The translations under genes were made by a program, and so were the position numbers. From positions 81,016-145,015 of the forward strand of contig CAZHNS010000002.1 in the NCBI GenBank assembly GCA_964534175.1: 64,000 nucleotides of DNA. Reading direction: 5' to 3'. Each line of letters begins with the position of its first letter. The first letter of the stretch is position 1. The notes beneath the pieces are model-generated. The model saw nothing but the letters and a program-made list of their open reading frames with translations, was not told where the DNA came from and did not search any database. The DNA comes from JAFGHJ01 sp964534175 (lineage in GTDB: Bacteria; Hydrothermota; UBA3072). Positions 17,209 to 26,274 of the stretch are shown piece by piece.

Positions 17209-18123
17209 TCATTCAAAAAAATGTGTTATTTCTCTCTTTCCCTTAAAGATTAAATCAATATCGCGAAAGTAGATTTTGTCATTTTTTTCCATTCCTGTTG
17301 TAAATTTAATCTTAACTTTCGGGAAAACAGTTATATCTCTTATTTCTGGGGAAGGATACAAGTTATATTCTTCTTTAAAATTTTTAGACTTCACATATAT
17401 ACTGTCCCTCTTAATCTCGTATTCTATTTCCACTTGAGGAGGAGACAAATAATTGAGATATTTCTTACCTTTAAATTCTACATAAGATTTACCTACTGCT
17501 ATTCTATGTTGCAATAAGTAATCTCCAACTTCATCCCATTCTCTTAAAAGAGGGTACCCACATAGTTTGTCTAAGCTATCATAATAACTTTTCATTTGTA
17601 CCATATTATACATTGTTTCATTTCCATCAGATGAGTTTACACCTATTACGAATATCCCTCTCGGTTCTCTCATAGTTAACTTTATCTCTTCCCAATTAGG
17701 CAAATTATTCTTCTTTTCTAACTTGAAATAAAGCTCCAACACTACACTCGTAGTATCATATATGGACTCCCGGGCATTTATTTTAAGAGGTTTTTTCTCG
17801 CTGATAGGGAGGACTAAATTACTACTCGAGTATTCCGGAATAATGACTTCTACGTTTCTGAAATCTAGAGAAGTACCAGAGTTACCTGAATTTGTAATTC
17901 TAGAAAAAATAGACATCTTCCAAGAATGTCGATCTTGTTCGGTTAATACCACCTTTTGAATTTTTCCTGACAACTGAGGTTTGTTTACAAACATTCTCCA
18001 TTTTTCTGCTACACATGGTCCAATAAATATTCCAATTAAGGGAATTAATATAGCAGCGATGATTGTTAAATAAATAGGAGCTTTTGATTGATTGTTGGGT
18101 GGCGATTTTTTATTTTTTGGCAT
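17209..18123 (-). CDS. Membrane-anchored protein of the HEPN/AlbA_2 cassette
   Basis: A 304-residue protein with a short basic Pro-rich start, one transmembrane helix (about residues 17-38, IYLTIIAAILIPLIGIFIG) and a long beta-rich domain without recognised family. The helix with basic N-side residues suggests the large domain faces the periplasm, though an inverted topology cannot be excluded. GAGG precedes the ATG. It is the last gene of a three-gene unit, 26 bp after the AlbA_2 gene. In defence modules a membrane protein of this kind is often the effector or anchor; that role is inference only. Confidence 0.6.
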   Translation of the reverse strand: MPKNKKSPPNNQSKAPIYLTIIAAILIPLIGIFIGPCVAEKWRMFVNKPQLSGKIQKVVLTEQDRHSWKMSIFSRITNSGNSGTSLDFRNVEVIIPEYSSSNLVLPISEKKPLKINARESIYDTTSVVLELYFKLEKKNNLPNWEEIKLTMREPRGIFVIGVNSSDGNETMYNMVQMKSYYDSLDKLCGYPLLREWDEVGDYLLQHRIAVGKSYVEFKGKKYLNYLSPPQVEIEYEIKRDSIYVKSKNFKEEYNLYPSPEIRDITVFPKVKIKFTTGMEKNDKIYFRDIDLIFKGKREITHFFE

Positions 18124-18149
18124 TTTATAACCTCTTCATTACTTGTAAG

Positions 18150-19361
18150 CTAATTTTTTTTCAACAGATGAGCAAATTGACCTCCTTCCATAAATCCACC
18201 GTACTCATATCTGCCAAAATAATTCATAAACTCATCCATTATTGATTTTACAATCTCCAGAAAACTATCTCTTAATTCCCATGAATTAGTTTCTCTCTCG
18301 ATTTCCATCTTTTTCCTCACGCATTTAGGCCAAACCTCAGGATCTCTGCCTCTATAAAGATAAATATTTTTAATCTTTTTAATCATGAGAATAATATTAA
18401 GAGGTCCAAAATATTCAATCTCCTTATAAGCCCAATCAGAGAAGAGAAGTGTTAATAGGAGATAGAAAGTTAAATGGTCTCCATCAATAAATGGGAAGGG
18501 TGTATCCCAATGCTCATTAACTCTTCCATAATTATCAACATGGTGTATAAGATAATTTCTATGGAATTCTAACCGATTATAAGAATCATTTTCAGACCAC
18601 ATTAAACCAAAACTATTATATCCTCTCAAAAAAGGTAACCCGCTACTACCTCTTAAAGAAATTGTCCTTCCATTAAACGAGGGTACTCCTTCTCTTCTTC
18701 TATCTAATATTTTATTATCAATTTTTCCTAGTCGTCGACTTTCTATATTAGGTGGAAATATAAAAATATGGCCAAAAATCAGTAACCTTTTTTCATCTTC
18801 TTCGGGAAGTAAGATTTCATTATGATACGTAACTGTTTTTTCAAGATATTCTTTCACTCTTTGTGGAGTCGAAAAACGTTGTCTGTACATACTACTTATT
18901 TCTATTTCACTCATTTTTAGTGTCTGAAAATTACGTCGAAAATAAAATCTATCGTCGCCGTCTGCAGTACTCATATAAGGTTTATCTGGACCCTCAGGGA
19001 TTCTAACCACAACGAAAAATTTACCTTTTTTATCTTTTTTATATATAGGAGGACTTATTTCGACCTTTAGTCGGGGATCAAGGTTATCATTTATAATTTG
19101 CTCGATTCGTTCTATATTAAAGTCTTTCTCATTCAATCCAGTTAAATTCTTAGGAATTGCGGGTTTACTTCCGTCTTCTTCTATCCCAAATACTAAAAAA
19201 CCACCATTGGCATTTGCGAATCCGCAGACATGGTTTAATAAATCCTTTTTTTCTTTTTTATAACATAATTTATAATCTAAAACCTTAGATTCAGGTATTT
19301 TATCGGCTTTTAATTTCTTAATGTCTTCATACGTTATTTCGTCTAAAGGCTTATTAAACAT
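18150..19361 (-). CDS. Schlafen AlbA_2-type ATP-binding protein
   Basis: A 403-residue protein. The N-terminal 150 residues match the AlbA_2/Schlafen-like divergent ATP-binding fold: E24...LDYK, then FANANGGFLVFGIEEDG (48-64), VVVRIPEGPDKPY and the closing RFYFRRNFQTLKMSEIE. Residues 160-403 are an unrecognised C-terminal domain, possibly substrate- or partner-specific. AlbA_2 proteins are linked to nucleic-acid processing, transcription control and phage defence (established in general terms). It lies between the HEPN gene (62 bp upstream) and the membrane protein gene (26 bp downstream). Confidence 0.8.
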   Translation of the reverse strand: MFNKPLDEITYEDIKKLKADKIPESKVLDYKLCYKKEKKDLLNHVCGFANANGGFLVFGIEEDGSKPAIPKNLTGLNEKDFNIERIEQIINDNLDPRLKVEISPPIYKKDKKGKFFVVVRIPEGPDKPYMSTADGDDRFYFRRNFQTLKMSEIEISSMYRQRFSTPQRVKEYLEKTVTYHNEILLPEEDEKRLLIFGHIFIFPPNIESRRLGKIDNKILDRRREGVPSFNGRTISLRGSSGLPFLRGYNSFGLMWSENDSYNRLEFHRNYLIHHVDNYGRVNEHWDTPFPFIDGDHLTFYLLLTLLFSDWAYKEIEYFGPLNIILMIKKIKNIYLYRGRDPEVWPKCVRKKMEIERETNSWELRDSFLEIVKSIMDEFMNYFGRYEYGGFMEGGQFAHLLKKN

Positions 19362-19423
19362 GCTCTCTTCTGACTCCTTAAATTTCGTTAGACATTTTAT
19401 TTATTATATTTTTACAACTCATC

Positions 19424-20158
19424 TTAAATAACACTTAACAAATATTCATCAATGACTTTTACAAAATCAAGGAAACAAGTAAATAAATCTGAACCCCTTT
19501 TAAATGATATATCATTTTCAAAGCTAACCTGATGTACATATTTGTGACGTGATTCAAAAATCTTGCTAATATTACTTCTCCATTTTGGCCATTTCTCGAT
19601 CAGAACAAGCTTTTCTTTATTTTTGGAAGTTAATTCTATCTTTTCTATTTCCGAAAGAAAGGATTCATGACCTAATAAATTTTTAAATATATAATCTATC
19701 TGTCCTAAACTCAGAAAGGAATATTCTGCCGTAATCAATTCGCCTTTAGTTATTCTTTCCTTCTGAATGATTTCAAAGACTTCCCATAAACTGACTTTCT
19801 TTTTTAAAAGATTTTCTATTCCCTCTTGATTAAGCGATTCTGGGAAACCATCTATTAAAACCCATACCATATCTTTTAAGTAAACTTCTAATGCGGTAAT
19901 CCAGCTTATAATGAAGTTTTTACGGGCCTCAATTTTAGTTTGTTTATTTATGTCTTTACAGTCTTCAATAGTATCAATTAATTTTGTTTGTCGAGAAATT
20001 TTTTCCAAGAAAGAATCAAACGGGTGAACAAACTTTGGAAGCCTTTGCTTATCCGAATTTCTTCTTTCTGTGATTATTTTAACTATTTGATCTAAATATT
20101 TAGCCATCTGCCCCCAAATTGTTTTTCCCAAACAACCAGCTTCCCTTACGATATTCAT
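19424..20158 (-). CDS. HEPN-domain protein, candidate ribonuclease
   Basis: A 244-residue helical protein. Residues 80-100 (NFIISWITALEVYLKDMVWV) look like the first long HEPN helix. Residues 204-209 are R-H-K-Y-V-H, i.e. R-x4-H, the catalytic motif of HEPN endoribonucleases found in toxin-antitoxin and abortive-infection systems. I infer an RNase that may act as the killing component of the cassette. The start is uncertain: ATG at 20158 has no Shine-Dalgarno sequence, while ATG at 20107 has GGGGG just upstream. It is the first gene of the three-gene unit; a promoter sits at 20217-20244. Confidence 0.65.
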   Translation of the reverse strand: MNIVREAGCLGKTIWGQMAKYLDQIVKIITERRNSDKQRLPKFVHPFDSFLEKISRQTKLIDTIEDCKDINKQTKIEARKNFIISWITALEVYLKDMVWVLIDGFPESLNQEGIENLLKKKVSLWEVFEIIQKERITKGELITAEYSFLSLGQIDYIFKNLLGHESFLSEIEKIELTSKNKEKLVLIEKWPKWRSNISKIFESRHKYVHQVSFENDISFKRGSDLFTCFLDFVKVIDEYLLSVI

Positions 20159-20159
20159 T

Positions 20160-20174
20160 CGGTGCGGAGCACCG
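20160..20174. repeat. Triloop hairpin CGGTGC-GGA-GCACCG
   Basis: A perfect 6-bp stem with a 3-nt loop immediately upstream of the HEPN gene's first ATG. It would fold in the 5' leader of the cassette mRNA. Same architecture as the hairpins at 15184 and 22799. Confidence 0.55.
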
Positions 20175-20215
20175 GGTCACCAGTCGAAAAATAAAACAAA
20201 AGATATTCATAGTGT

Positions 20216-20271
20216 TAATTTAATGTACGTATCTAAGATGTCAAGTGAAGGGCATCACGTACATTAAATTA
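20216..20271. promoter_or_regulatory. 15-bp inverted repeat enclosing the HEPN-cassette promoter
   Basis: TAATTTAATGTACGT (20216-20230) and its exact reverse complement (20257-20271) flank 26 nt. On the minus strand TTGACA (20244-20239), a 16-bp spacer and TAAATT (20222-20217) form a sigma-70 promoter whose -10 box lies inside one arm, as expected of an operator. It is followed by the TTAAATTG tail seen in other hairpin elements. Confidence 0.55.
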
Positions 20272-20313
20272 GTCAAATAGTTAAATTGAAAAATGGTTAA
20301 ATAGTAACAAAAA

Positions 20314-20341
20314 ACTCTGTGCTCTCTGTGGCTCTGTGTGA
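20314..20341. repeat. CTCTGTG-type intergenic repeat
   Basis: ACTCTGTGCTCTCTGTGGC word followed by a further TCTGTGTG, the reverse complement of the CACAGAG words at 3090 and 8590. Confidence 0.65.
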
Positions 20342-20348
20342 GACTTAT

Positions 20349-20807
20349 TTATTTGTTTTTATAGAAACAGGCGAGGCACTTTATATATGATTTTTTCTTT
20401 TCTTCGTTTATTTTTTTCTCTTTAAATTCGCTATTTATTCTCCTGTAAATTGCTCCGGGGTCTTTTTTCGGTATTTCGAATAAATCTTTAGGCTCTAAAC
20501 CTAACCATGCAGCAAAATCTTTTATTTCTTCCGCGGAAACTTCCGGAGGGTTATGTCTTTCTCGCATGTATTCCTTGAAGCCGCGCCATGATTTAAAAAT
20601 TCCTGAAGATTTGAACCAGCGATTTCTTAGATAATATACAGCCCCGAAAGCCGTAAGAGAAAGTAGCCAGAGACCAACCGGACCCAATCGCTCTGCGCAG
20701 GTGAGAGTCCGACATATCGTTGGTATAAAAAGCGAAATCACATATGGCGCAATAAAAATTACAGGCAGAGCCAAAATTACTAAAAGAATATTAAATATTA
20801 TTCTCAT
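20349..20807 (-). CDS. Small membrane protein, unknown
   Basis: A 152-residue protein with two N-terminal hydrophobic helices (about residues 4-29 and 44-62) separated by a loop with two cysteines (CRTLTC), followed by a charged soluble tail (residues 65-152) with a possible small helical fold (SAEEIKDFAAWLGLEPKDLF). No family is recognised. It starts 3 bp after the stop of the lipoprotein gene at 20811, so the two are translationally linked. Confidence 0.6.
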   Translation of the reverse strand: MRIIFNILLVILALPVIFIAPYVISLFIPTICRTLTCAERLGPVGLWLLSLTAFGAVYYLRNRWFKSSGIFKSWRGFKEYMRERHNPPEVSAEEIKDFAAWLGLEPKDLFEIPKKDPGAIYRRINSEFKEKKINEEKKKSYIKCLACFYKNK

Positions 20808-20810
20808 TTT

Positions 20811-21350
20811 CTATAAATCATTCCATTTTTTATATTCTTGTATCTCGATAAGTTGGGATTTTATTTGTTCCGGGGTTACTTCAATTGTAAGCGAATCACC
20901 GCTTAAAGCAGATAGTGTAATTGAAAATCCATTTAAGTGACTTCTAAGATATTCATCTGCGATTGTTACACCTACTGTCTCATAATAAAAATAGAAAATT
21001 CTATCACAATTTACATCATGTTCTATGAAAACAAGTTGTAAGGGCTGGCCTTCCTGGCTATATGCGTCTTTATACGTTCTCCAGTCTTCTGCTACATAAC
21101 TATAATTAACGTAAACCTGATGCATCACCCCTCTATTCTCTTTAAATAACCAACTTCTGATACAAAATTTATTTGAAGATGCGAGACTTCCAATTTTTTC
21201 TTCTATTCCTATGAATGCGACAACCTCTTTATCTTCATATTTATCTTCATCTATTTCAACGTTTTTTCTAAGAGGCGCATTTCCGGTAGCACACTTAAGA
21301 AGAAAAACAATAGATAATACAAGAATAATTAACCTTGAAAATTTTCTCAT
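20811..21350 (-). CDS. Putative lipoprotein, unknown function
   Basis: A 179-residue protein. The ATG at 21350 follows GGAGG; an in-frame ATG 12 nt upstream overlaps that Shine-Dalgarno site and is rejected. The signal segment ends FLLKC (about residue 19), a non-standard lipobox with Lys at -1, so lipidation is uncertain. The mature part contains short beta-like segments and one Glu/Asp-rich stretch (VEIDEDKYEDKEV). The promoter is TTGACA, 18 bp, TATACT upstream. It is the first of a two-gene unit with the small membrane protein. Confidence 0.6.
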   Translation of the reverse strand: MRKFSRLIILVLSIVFLLKCATGNAPLRKNVEIDEDKYEDKEVVAFIGIEEKIGSLASSNKFCIRSWLFKENRGVMHQVYVNYSYVAEDWRTYKDAYSQEGQPLQLVFIEHDVNCDRIFYFYYETVGVTIADEYLRSHLNGFSITLSALSGDSLTIEVTPEQIKSQLIEIQEYKKWNDL

Positions 21351-21373
21351 ATCAACCTCCAATGTCTTTAGTA

Positions 21374-21403
21374 TACCTATAATAGGGGTGGGATGTCAAG
21401 GGC
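21374..21403 (-). promoter_or_regulatory. Sigma-70 promoter for the 20811-21350 gene pair
   Basis: On the minus strand TTGACA is followed by an 18-bp spacer and TATACT, about 20 nt upstream of the ATG and GGAGG. Confidence 0.65.
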
Positions 21404-21404
21404 T

Positions 21405-21513
21405 CTTTAGATATTAGGTTTTTGGTCTTAGGTTTTAGTAGAAACAAATAAAAAACCTTGTGTGTTTAGTGGTTAAATATATTTTTCTCTGTGCGCTCTG
21501 TGGTAAAATTGGG
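21405..21513. repeat. Phrase-like intergenic repeats
   Basis: TTAGGTTTTTGGTCTTAGG (21412) plus two CTTGTGTGTTTAGTGG/CTCTGTGCGCTCTGTGG words, the same families as at 17.1, 28.9 and 37.9 kb. Confidence 0.65.
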
Positions 21514-21545
21514 ATTCAATCAAAACAAACAAATATCCCAAACTT

Positions 21546-22721
21546 TTACTTTGCCACTTGCACAAACCTTGCGGATAAAGAACCACCTTCTTGTGAAAAC
21601 ATACATAAATTTATTTTCTCGTCGAATTTTGCATCCTCTGATTCATCATATTTCCATGATCTCCACAACCAGTAAAACTTATTTTCCGCATATTTTAATC
21701 TTGCCCATTCATAATGGACATTCTTAAATAAAACAAAAGACTCTTCATCAATCAAATTACCATCACTGTCTAATCGAATATAATTTACGGTCGAACCCTC
21801 ATTATCATATTGCTGCCAGACACATAAAAAAATATTATCTCCGGGACAAACAGTAATATTTCTAAAGTGATTCATCTCGCTTTCAACAACTATGCTGTCC
21901 GGCGGTATAACGGAACCATCAAATCCAATTCTCTTTATAATCAAATGCTCACTATACGGATATGAGTTCTCTCCTCGGTCTGCAATACTAACCCACTTAT
22001 CGTAACCGTAACAAGAATAAGTCTCTTCACGCCCTAAAAAATCAATATCATTAATTGTCTCAAGGTCCTGGTCAAGGATATCAGAAGATCTTCCTATACT
22101 CAGCAAATACCTGTCTTCGTTGTCCGCGCGAACTAAAATCTTAACACTTTTCCCCGGGTAAGAACATGAACCCAGCGCCTTTCTTTTTAATTCCCTTCCA
22201 TTCAAATCAAACAATGAAATGTTGCAGTAGTAACCAACTGATTCCCACTCATACCACAAAACAACAAATCCATCGGTATGCTTTTCTATACGGGGAGACG
22301 ACAACCCGCGACCTCTCAATAACTCGGTATACGAACCACTTATCGGGGAGTAATGACGGCTATATTTCTTGCAACATATTCTTACACCTTCTTCCCCCAA
22401 ATGTTCTTCCCATACAACTATGAACGATGGGTCTAAAAAAACAATTTCAGGTTCCGCCTCAATATAGTCTCTATCTGAAATTTTAAAAATTGGCGTAACA
22501 AAACTTCCGTCAGGAGATATTATTCTTCCATAAATATCGTCTCCTCCCCATACGACAAACAAGTTCTGTCCATCATATGCAAAATCCGGATAAGCATTTT
22601 TTTCGGCCTCTTGGTGCGGCGGCCCCCAACTACCCCAGGGATCATGCCAAAGACACGAAACCATAATAAGAGAAACAAAAATTGAAAAAATTTTTAAAGA
22701 CTTTCCTATTAATTTATACAT
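21546..22721 (-). CDS. Beta-propeller-like lipoprotein
   Basis: A 391-residue protein with signal peptide and lipobox MVSC (Cys22). The sequence has repeated blade-like units (NAYPDFAYDGQNLFVVWGG, PSFIVVWEEH, TDGFVVLWYEW, GDNIFLCVWQQYD) ending in V-W, the pattern of secreted propellers with recurring VW turns. Several cysteines in the mature part could form disulfides. No catalytic motif is visible; a binding role at the cell surface is likely but unproven. A perfect sigma-70 promoter and a GGGGGG ribosome-binding site precede it. It is monocistronic. Confidence 0.65.
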   Translation of the reverse strand: MYKLIGKSLKIFSIFVSLIMVSCLWHDPWGSWGPPHQEAEKNAYPDFAYDGQNLFVVWGGDDIYGRIISPDGSFVTPIFKISDRDYIEAEPEIVFLDPSFIVVWEEHLGEEGVRICCKKYSRHYSPISGSYTELLRGRGLSSPRIEKHTDGFVVLWYEWESVGYYCNISLFDLNGRELKRKALGSCSYPGKSVKILVRADNEDRYLLSIGRSSDILDQDLETINDIDFLGREETYSCYGYDKWVSIADRGENSYPYSEHLIIKRIGFDGSVIPPDSIVVESEMNHFRNITVCPGDNIFLCVWQQYDNEGSTVNYIRLDSDGNLIDEESFVLFKNVHYEWARLKYAENKFYWLWRSWKYDESEDAKFDEKINLCMFSQEGGSLSARFVQVAK

Positions 22722-22762
22722 TATATCCCCCCTATTTATTAAAGTACTTTGTTTTATAAAGT

Positions 22763-22790
22763 ATTATACAAATTTTTTTAAACTTGTCAA
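22763..22790 (-). promoter_or_regulatory. Consensus sigma-70 promoter for the 21546 lipoprotein
   Basis: TTGACA (22790-22785), 16-bp spacer, TATAAT (22768-22763), perfect consensus hexamers. Confidence 0.85.
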
Positions 22791-22798
22791 GGGGGGAT

Positions 22799-22870
22799 GA
22801 TGCTACGCATCAGTTAATAATTTTAAATTATGAATTTTGAATGCTGAATTGAAAAATGGTTAAAATAATT
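22799..22870. repeat. Hairpin GATGC-TAC-GCATC with TTAAAT tail
   Basis: The same 13-nt hairpin as at 15184, followed by AGTTAATAATTTTAAATTATG and an AATTGAAAAATGGTTAAAA tail. Confidence 0.65.
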
Positions 22871-22904
22871 GAACGATGACCGTAGACGGAGAGTAACTCA
22901 GTAT

Positions 22905-25900
22905 TTAGAACCCAAGCCCATAGAGAACCACTGAGGCATAGATATCGTGCAAGAAATCCCGGTCCGTATCTGCCCAGCCAATTCCAAAATTTAAGAAACT
23001 TGTGTCCAGGAAAAACCCTATTGAAGGCGAGTAATGTCTGGAATTTTCATCAAGCAGAGATGAAAAAGAATCCGATGAGCCCGCTAAATATAAAGAGCTA
23101 ATAAAATGTATGTTCGTTCCTAATCCCAGAACCTGCATCTCGACAATAGTCAATCTTGCAGAAGCACCAATTTTAACCAAATATGGTCCCACGAACTCAT
23201 TCTGTCTGTAACCAGGAAGGTCTTCAGAGTCATGTAGTCTTAGCTGGTGGCTCCCGATAGGCGTAATTCCTCCCATGCTGTATACCTGTTCAAAAGGAGT
23301 AAACTGGCCGCATCCGCTAAAATATAGTTCTCCTATCAGTACAGTTTTGAACTTATTATATAATTTGCACCTTTGCGCGTAAATACCTTTCATTTTTGCC
23401 TTACCCCATAATCCATCGCCTAAATCAATGGCAGATTCAAAACTTATTTTAGTTCCAGATGAAGGAAAAACGAACCGGTCAAGGTTGTCAAATTCCATAT
23501 TAAAAAACCCAATAATAGGACGTGGAAGTAAATAATTGTCAAGATATCCCTGATAATCAAGATATGCCCGATAATGAGATTCAACACCTAAACTAAGAGC
23601 AAAATCTTTAATATAAAAGGGATAGGACAGGCTCCCAAAAATCAACTCATTATAGTACATATCGTAAATGGTCGTATCCTGAAAACTTGGATATCTGATT
23701 TTTCTCATGCCAACAGACAAATCGGGCAATAATGACCACAATGAAAATCGCAGAGTAGAACATTTACTGAAACCTACATTATAATTATATCCTTGAATTA
23801 AGTCTCTGGCTACTTTTAAAGGATAGTTCTGACAAAAATTAAAATAGAAAGAACGGTCTCCGAACCCTCTGATTCGCTTTGTTCGCAATTCGGCAAACAA
23901 ATTGAGCCCCTGATCTTTTTCCAGTGATAAAACTGGGAATTCAAGAGTATGGCCTGTTTTGGGCTTAACTCTAATAGTTAACGAATCTTTTCCCATACCT
24001 TCAATAGAAATCGTTTTAAGTTGAAATTCGCTATATACCTCTCTACTCTTCTTCAAAATTCCTTCCGGAGATAATGGTGCTTTAAATTCCTGCTGCAGCG
24101 CTCTCTTCATGTCTTTATCTTCCTGCAAAATTTTAACTCCCTCAAGGTGTATTCCTCTATCCCCATAAATAAAGAGTATGTCTTTGTCATCAATAGTGGA
24201 AAATGCAGCACCGGAAACTAAAGGCGCAACATAACCCCTCTCTATATATTTTTTCTCGACAAGTTCTTTTATTTCGTAAAAACCTAATCTTCTTTTCTCT
24301 TTCCGTAAGCGGCTGTAAACTTCTCTGGCAACAAGGGAATCATCATATTCATCACCCCCCATTTTCATCATCACATTAAGCGGCTCCAAATACTCATCCT
24401 TTTTAGATAAAAAGAATTCGACTCCCAATCCTTCCGTATTTTTATCTACTCGCGCTTCTACATTTTTATATTTCCCGGTATTATAAATATTTCTGAGCAC
24501 ATAGCATACATCATTTTTCTCAATATAGCTGCCAACCTTCAATCTAATCGCTCTTTTTATAGCCTTATCCCCCTCAATCTCCAGGGTATCATTGTCTTTT
24601 ACCTGAAATAGTTTTATTAAAGCAACCTTAAAAACCTCTCTCGATATATCAAGATTATCTATACTATCTTCCTTATCTGCAATTGCTTTTTTTATGCTAT
24701 ATATTTGATTTCTTGCCTCATCGTAACCTGTTTGAACCAATTCTTTCATTTTGTTCTTTTTAAAGTCAAAACCTCCTTTGACATCCATATCGATTTGTCC
24801 GTCAGCATTATCCCAACTATCCCACACATGGAATTCCCTGGCTAGAGAATAAGTTTTACTCATAACACCAATACCAGCCGAACCGGACATTATCTCTCCG
24901 GTCTCTATTAGATTATCCCTGGCATAGCTTAATTTAGAAGGGTAAGAGGCAATCACAAATATGTCTTCACCTTTCTTTTCATCATATATATACATAATGG
25001 TGTCCGGTTTTCTTAAAGGATCGAAATCCTGCAGAAAAGCATCGACGGGGAGGTTATCAAGAATTCCTCCGTCAACATACTGAATATTCTCTATCATCAT
25101 CGGTTCGAAAGCAAGAGGAAAAGAACCGCTCGCTCTGAGAGCAGTAGAAAGGGTTCCATTTATTTTTAATGTCGATGTCCCACTATTTAAATCTGTTAGT
25201 ATGGCTCCAAACGGATACTTAAATTTAGAAAAATCAAAACCTGCTCTATAATCCGCCTGCAACGTTTTATCTGCTATTTCATCTGTATATTTTTGGGCGA
25301 TTCTTATTCCCGTACCAGGCTTGTAGGAAATAAAAGGGATTTTCCAGGATAGATCAACTTCCAAAGCCGGGGGTCTTGATTTATTCCTTATACGTTCCCA
25401 GATTGGCGTGTACGTTCTGATTTGCTGGTCTTGAAAAAATGTTCCCCAATCGATATCTTCCACTACAATAAATTCTAAAGTATCGGGATAGTACCCACTT
25501 ACGTATAAACCACCGATTACCGCCCCCATACTTGTACCCGAGACACCATCTATCGGGATATAATTTTCTTCAAGCACCTTCAAAACACCAATATGCGCAA
25601 CACTTCTTACTAATCCTCCGCCAAGCGCTAAACCCACTTTTACTTTTTTTTGCAATCCGGAGACTTTTTCCCACTGCCCACCTTTTATTTTATATTCAGC
25701 TGAAAATTTCTCCGAAAAAAGATTTTTCTCCCAATTTAATGTGGAATACTCGTTATCAGATTTTAGTCTAAACCAAACGGGGAACTCATCGGAATACAGG
25801 GAGAATGAAAAGATTAACACTAAAAACAAACACATAAACTTATATGAACTAAACTGAAGATGAGTTCTAATATCGATATTTTCTTTTTTGGGAAAAGAGT

Positions 25901-25934
25901 TACTACTACGCCCTCTTTTCCCCCATAAAAACAT
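22905..25934 (-). CDS. Patatin-like phospholipase fused to BamA-type outer-membrane barrel
   Basis: A 1009-residue protein of the PlpD-type architecture: hydrophobic export segment (about 34-48), patatin domain (about 98-330), POTRA-like region (430-640) and a C-terminal surface-antigen barrel ending in VVLYGLGF with a terminal Phe. The nucleophile is Ser135 in GTSMG and the dyad Asp288 in DGG. The oxyanion-hole motif is GGGLVRSVAH instead of the usual GGGARGLAH. Such proteins hydrolyse phospholipid and expose or secrete the lipase through their own barrel (type Vd, established). A 33-residue N-extension before the signal is odd, but GAGAGGGA precedes the first ATG. It is monocistronic. Confidence 0.9.
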   Translation of the reverse strand: MFLWGKRGRSSNSFPKKENIDIRTHLQFSSYKFMCLFLVLIFSFSLYSDEFPVWFRLKSDNEYSTLNWEKNLFSEKFSAEYKIKGGQWEKVSGLQKKVKVGLALGGGLVRSVAHIGVLKVLEENYIPIDGVSGTSMGAVIGGLYVSGYYPDTLEFIVVEDIDWGTFFQDQQIRTYTPIWERIRNKSRPPALEVDLSWKIPFISYKPGTGIRIAQKYTDEIADKTLQADYRAGFDFSKFKYPFGAILTDLNSGTSTLKINGTLSTALRASGSFPLAFEPMMIENIQYVDGGILDNLPVDAFLQDFDPLRKPDTIMYIYDEKKGEDIFVIASYPSKLSYARDNLIETGEIMSGSAGIGVMSKTYSLAREFHVWDSWDNADGQIDMDVKGGFDFKKNKMKELVQTGYDEARNQIYSIKKAIADKEDSIDNLDISREVFKVALIKLFQVKDNDTLEIEGDKAIKRAIRLKVGSYIEKNDVCYVLRNIYNTGKYKNVEARVDKNTEGLGVEFFLSKKDEYLEPLNVMMKMGGDEYDDSLVAREVYSRLRKEKRRLGFYEIKELVEKKYIERGYVAPLVSGAAFSTIDDKDILFIYGDRGIHLEGVKILQEDKDMKRALQQEFKAPLSPEGILKKSREVYSEFQLKTISIEGMGKDSLTIRVKPKTGHTLEFPVLSLEKDQGLNLFAELRTKRIRGFGDRSFYFNFCQNYPLKVARDLIQGYNYNVGFSKCSTLRFSLWSLLPDLSVGMRKIRYPSFQDTTIYDMYYNELIFGSLSYPFYIKDFALSLGVESHYRAYLDYQGYLDNYLLPRPIIGFFNMEFDNLDRFVFPSSGTKISFESAIDLGDGLWGKAKMKGIYAQRCKLYNKFKTVLIGELYFSGCGQFTPFEQVYSMGGITPIGSHQLRLHDSEDLPGYRQNEFVGPYLVKIGASARLTIVEMQVLGLGTNIHFISSLYLAGSSDSFSSLLDENSRHYSPSIGFFLDTSFLNFGIGWADTDRDFLHDIYASVVLYGLGF

Positions 25935-26101
25935 TCTCTTCCCTCTCTTTAAATTTTTTCATAGTAATATTGCACAAAAATATAGGAAACATGCGAAAAA
26001 ATTAGCAATATTTGCTATTAAGTCAAGGGCAACTCATAGCGCCGAAACACTGGTTAAGAATCATCAGTCGCCAGTCAAAAATTAGGATTTAGGATTTTGG
26101 G

Positions 26102-26148
26102 GTTAGGATTTGGATATTTAATTCGTTGTTCCTTTCGGTCTGCCGTCT
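26102..26148 (+). repeat. Left copy of imperfect direct repeat flanking the microprotein gene
   Basis: Shares ordered words TTAGGATT, GATATTTA, TTCGTTGTT and CGGTCTGCCGTCT with 26546-26600, on the other side of the 23-residue lysine-rich gene. Confidence 0.55.
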
Positions 26149-26245
26149 GCGATATTCCGTCTTTCTTTCTAACAGACCAACATATTAAAACCTTTGCAAT
26201 ATAAGGACAAATGTCGAGTAATATTTTCTATTATTAAAAAACATC

Positions 26246-26274
26246 TTGACTAAAAACGGGGAAATGTTTATATT
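26246..26274 (+). promoter_or_regulatory. Sigma-70 promoter for the lysine-rich microprotein
   Basis: TTGACT (26246-26251), 17-bp spacer, TATATT (26269-26274), giving a leader of about 90 nt before the ATG at 26372. Confidence 0.75.
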
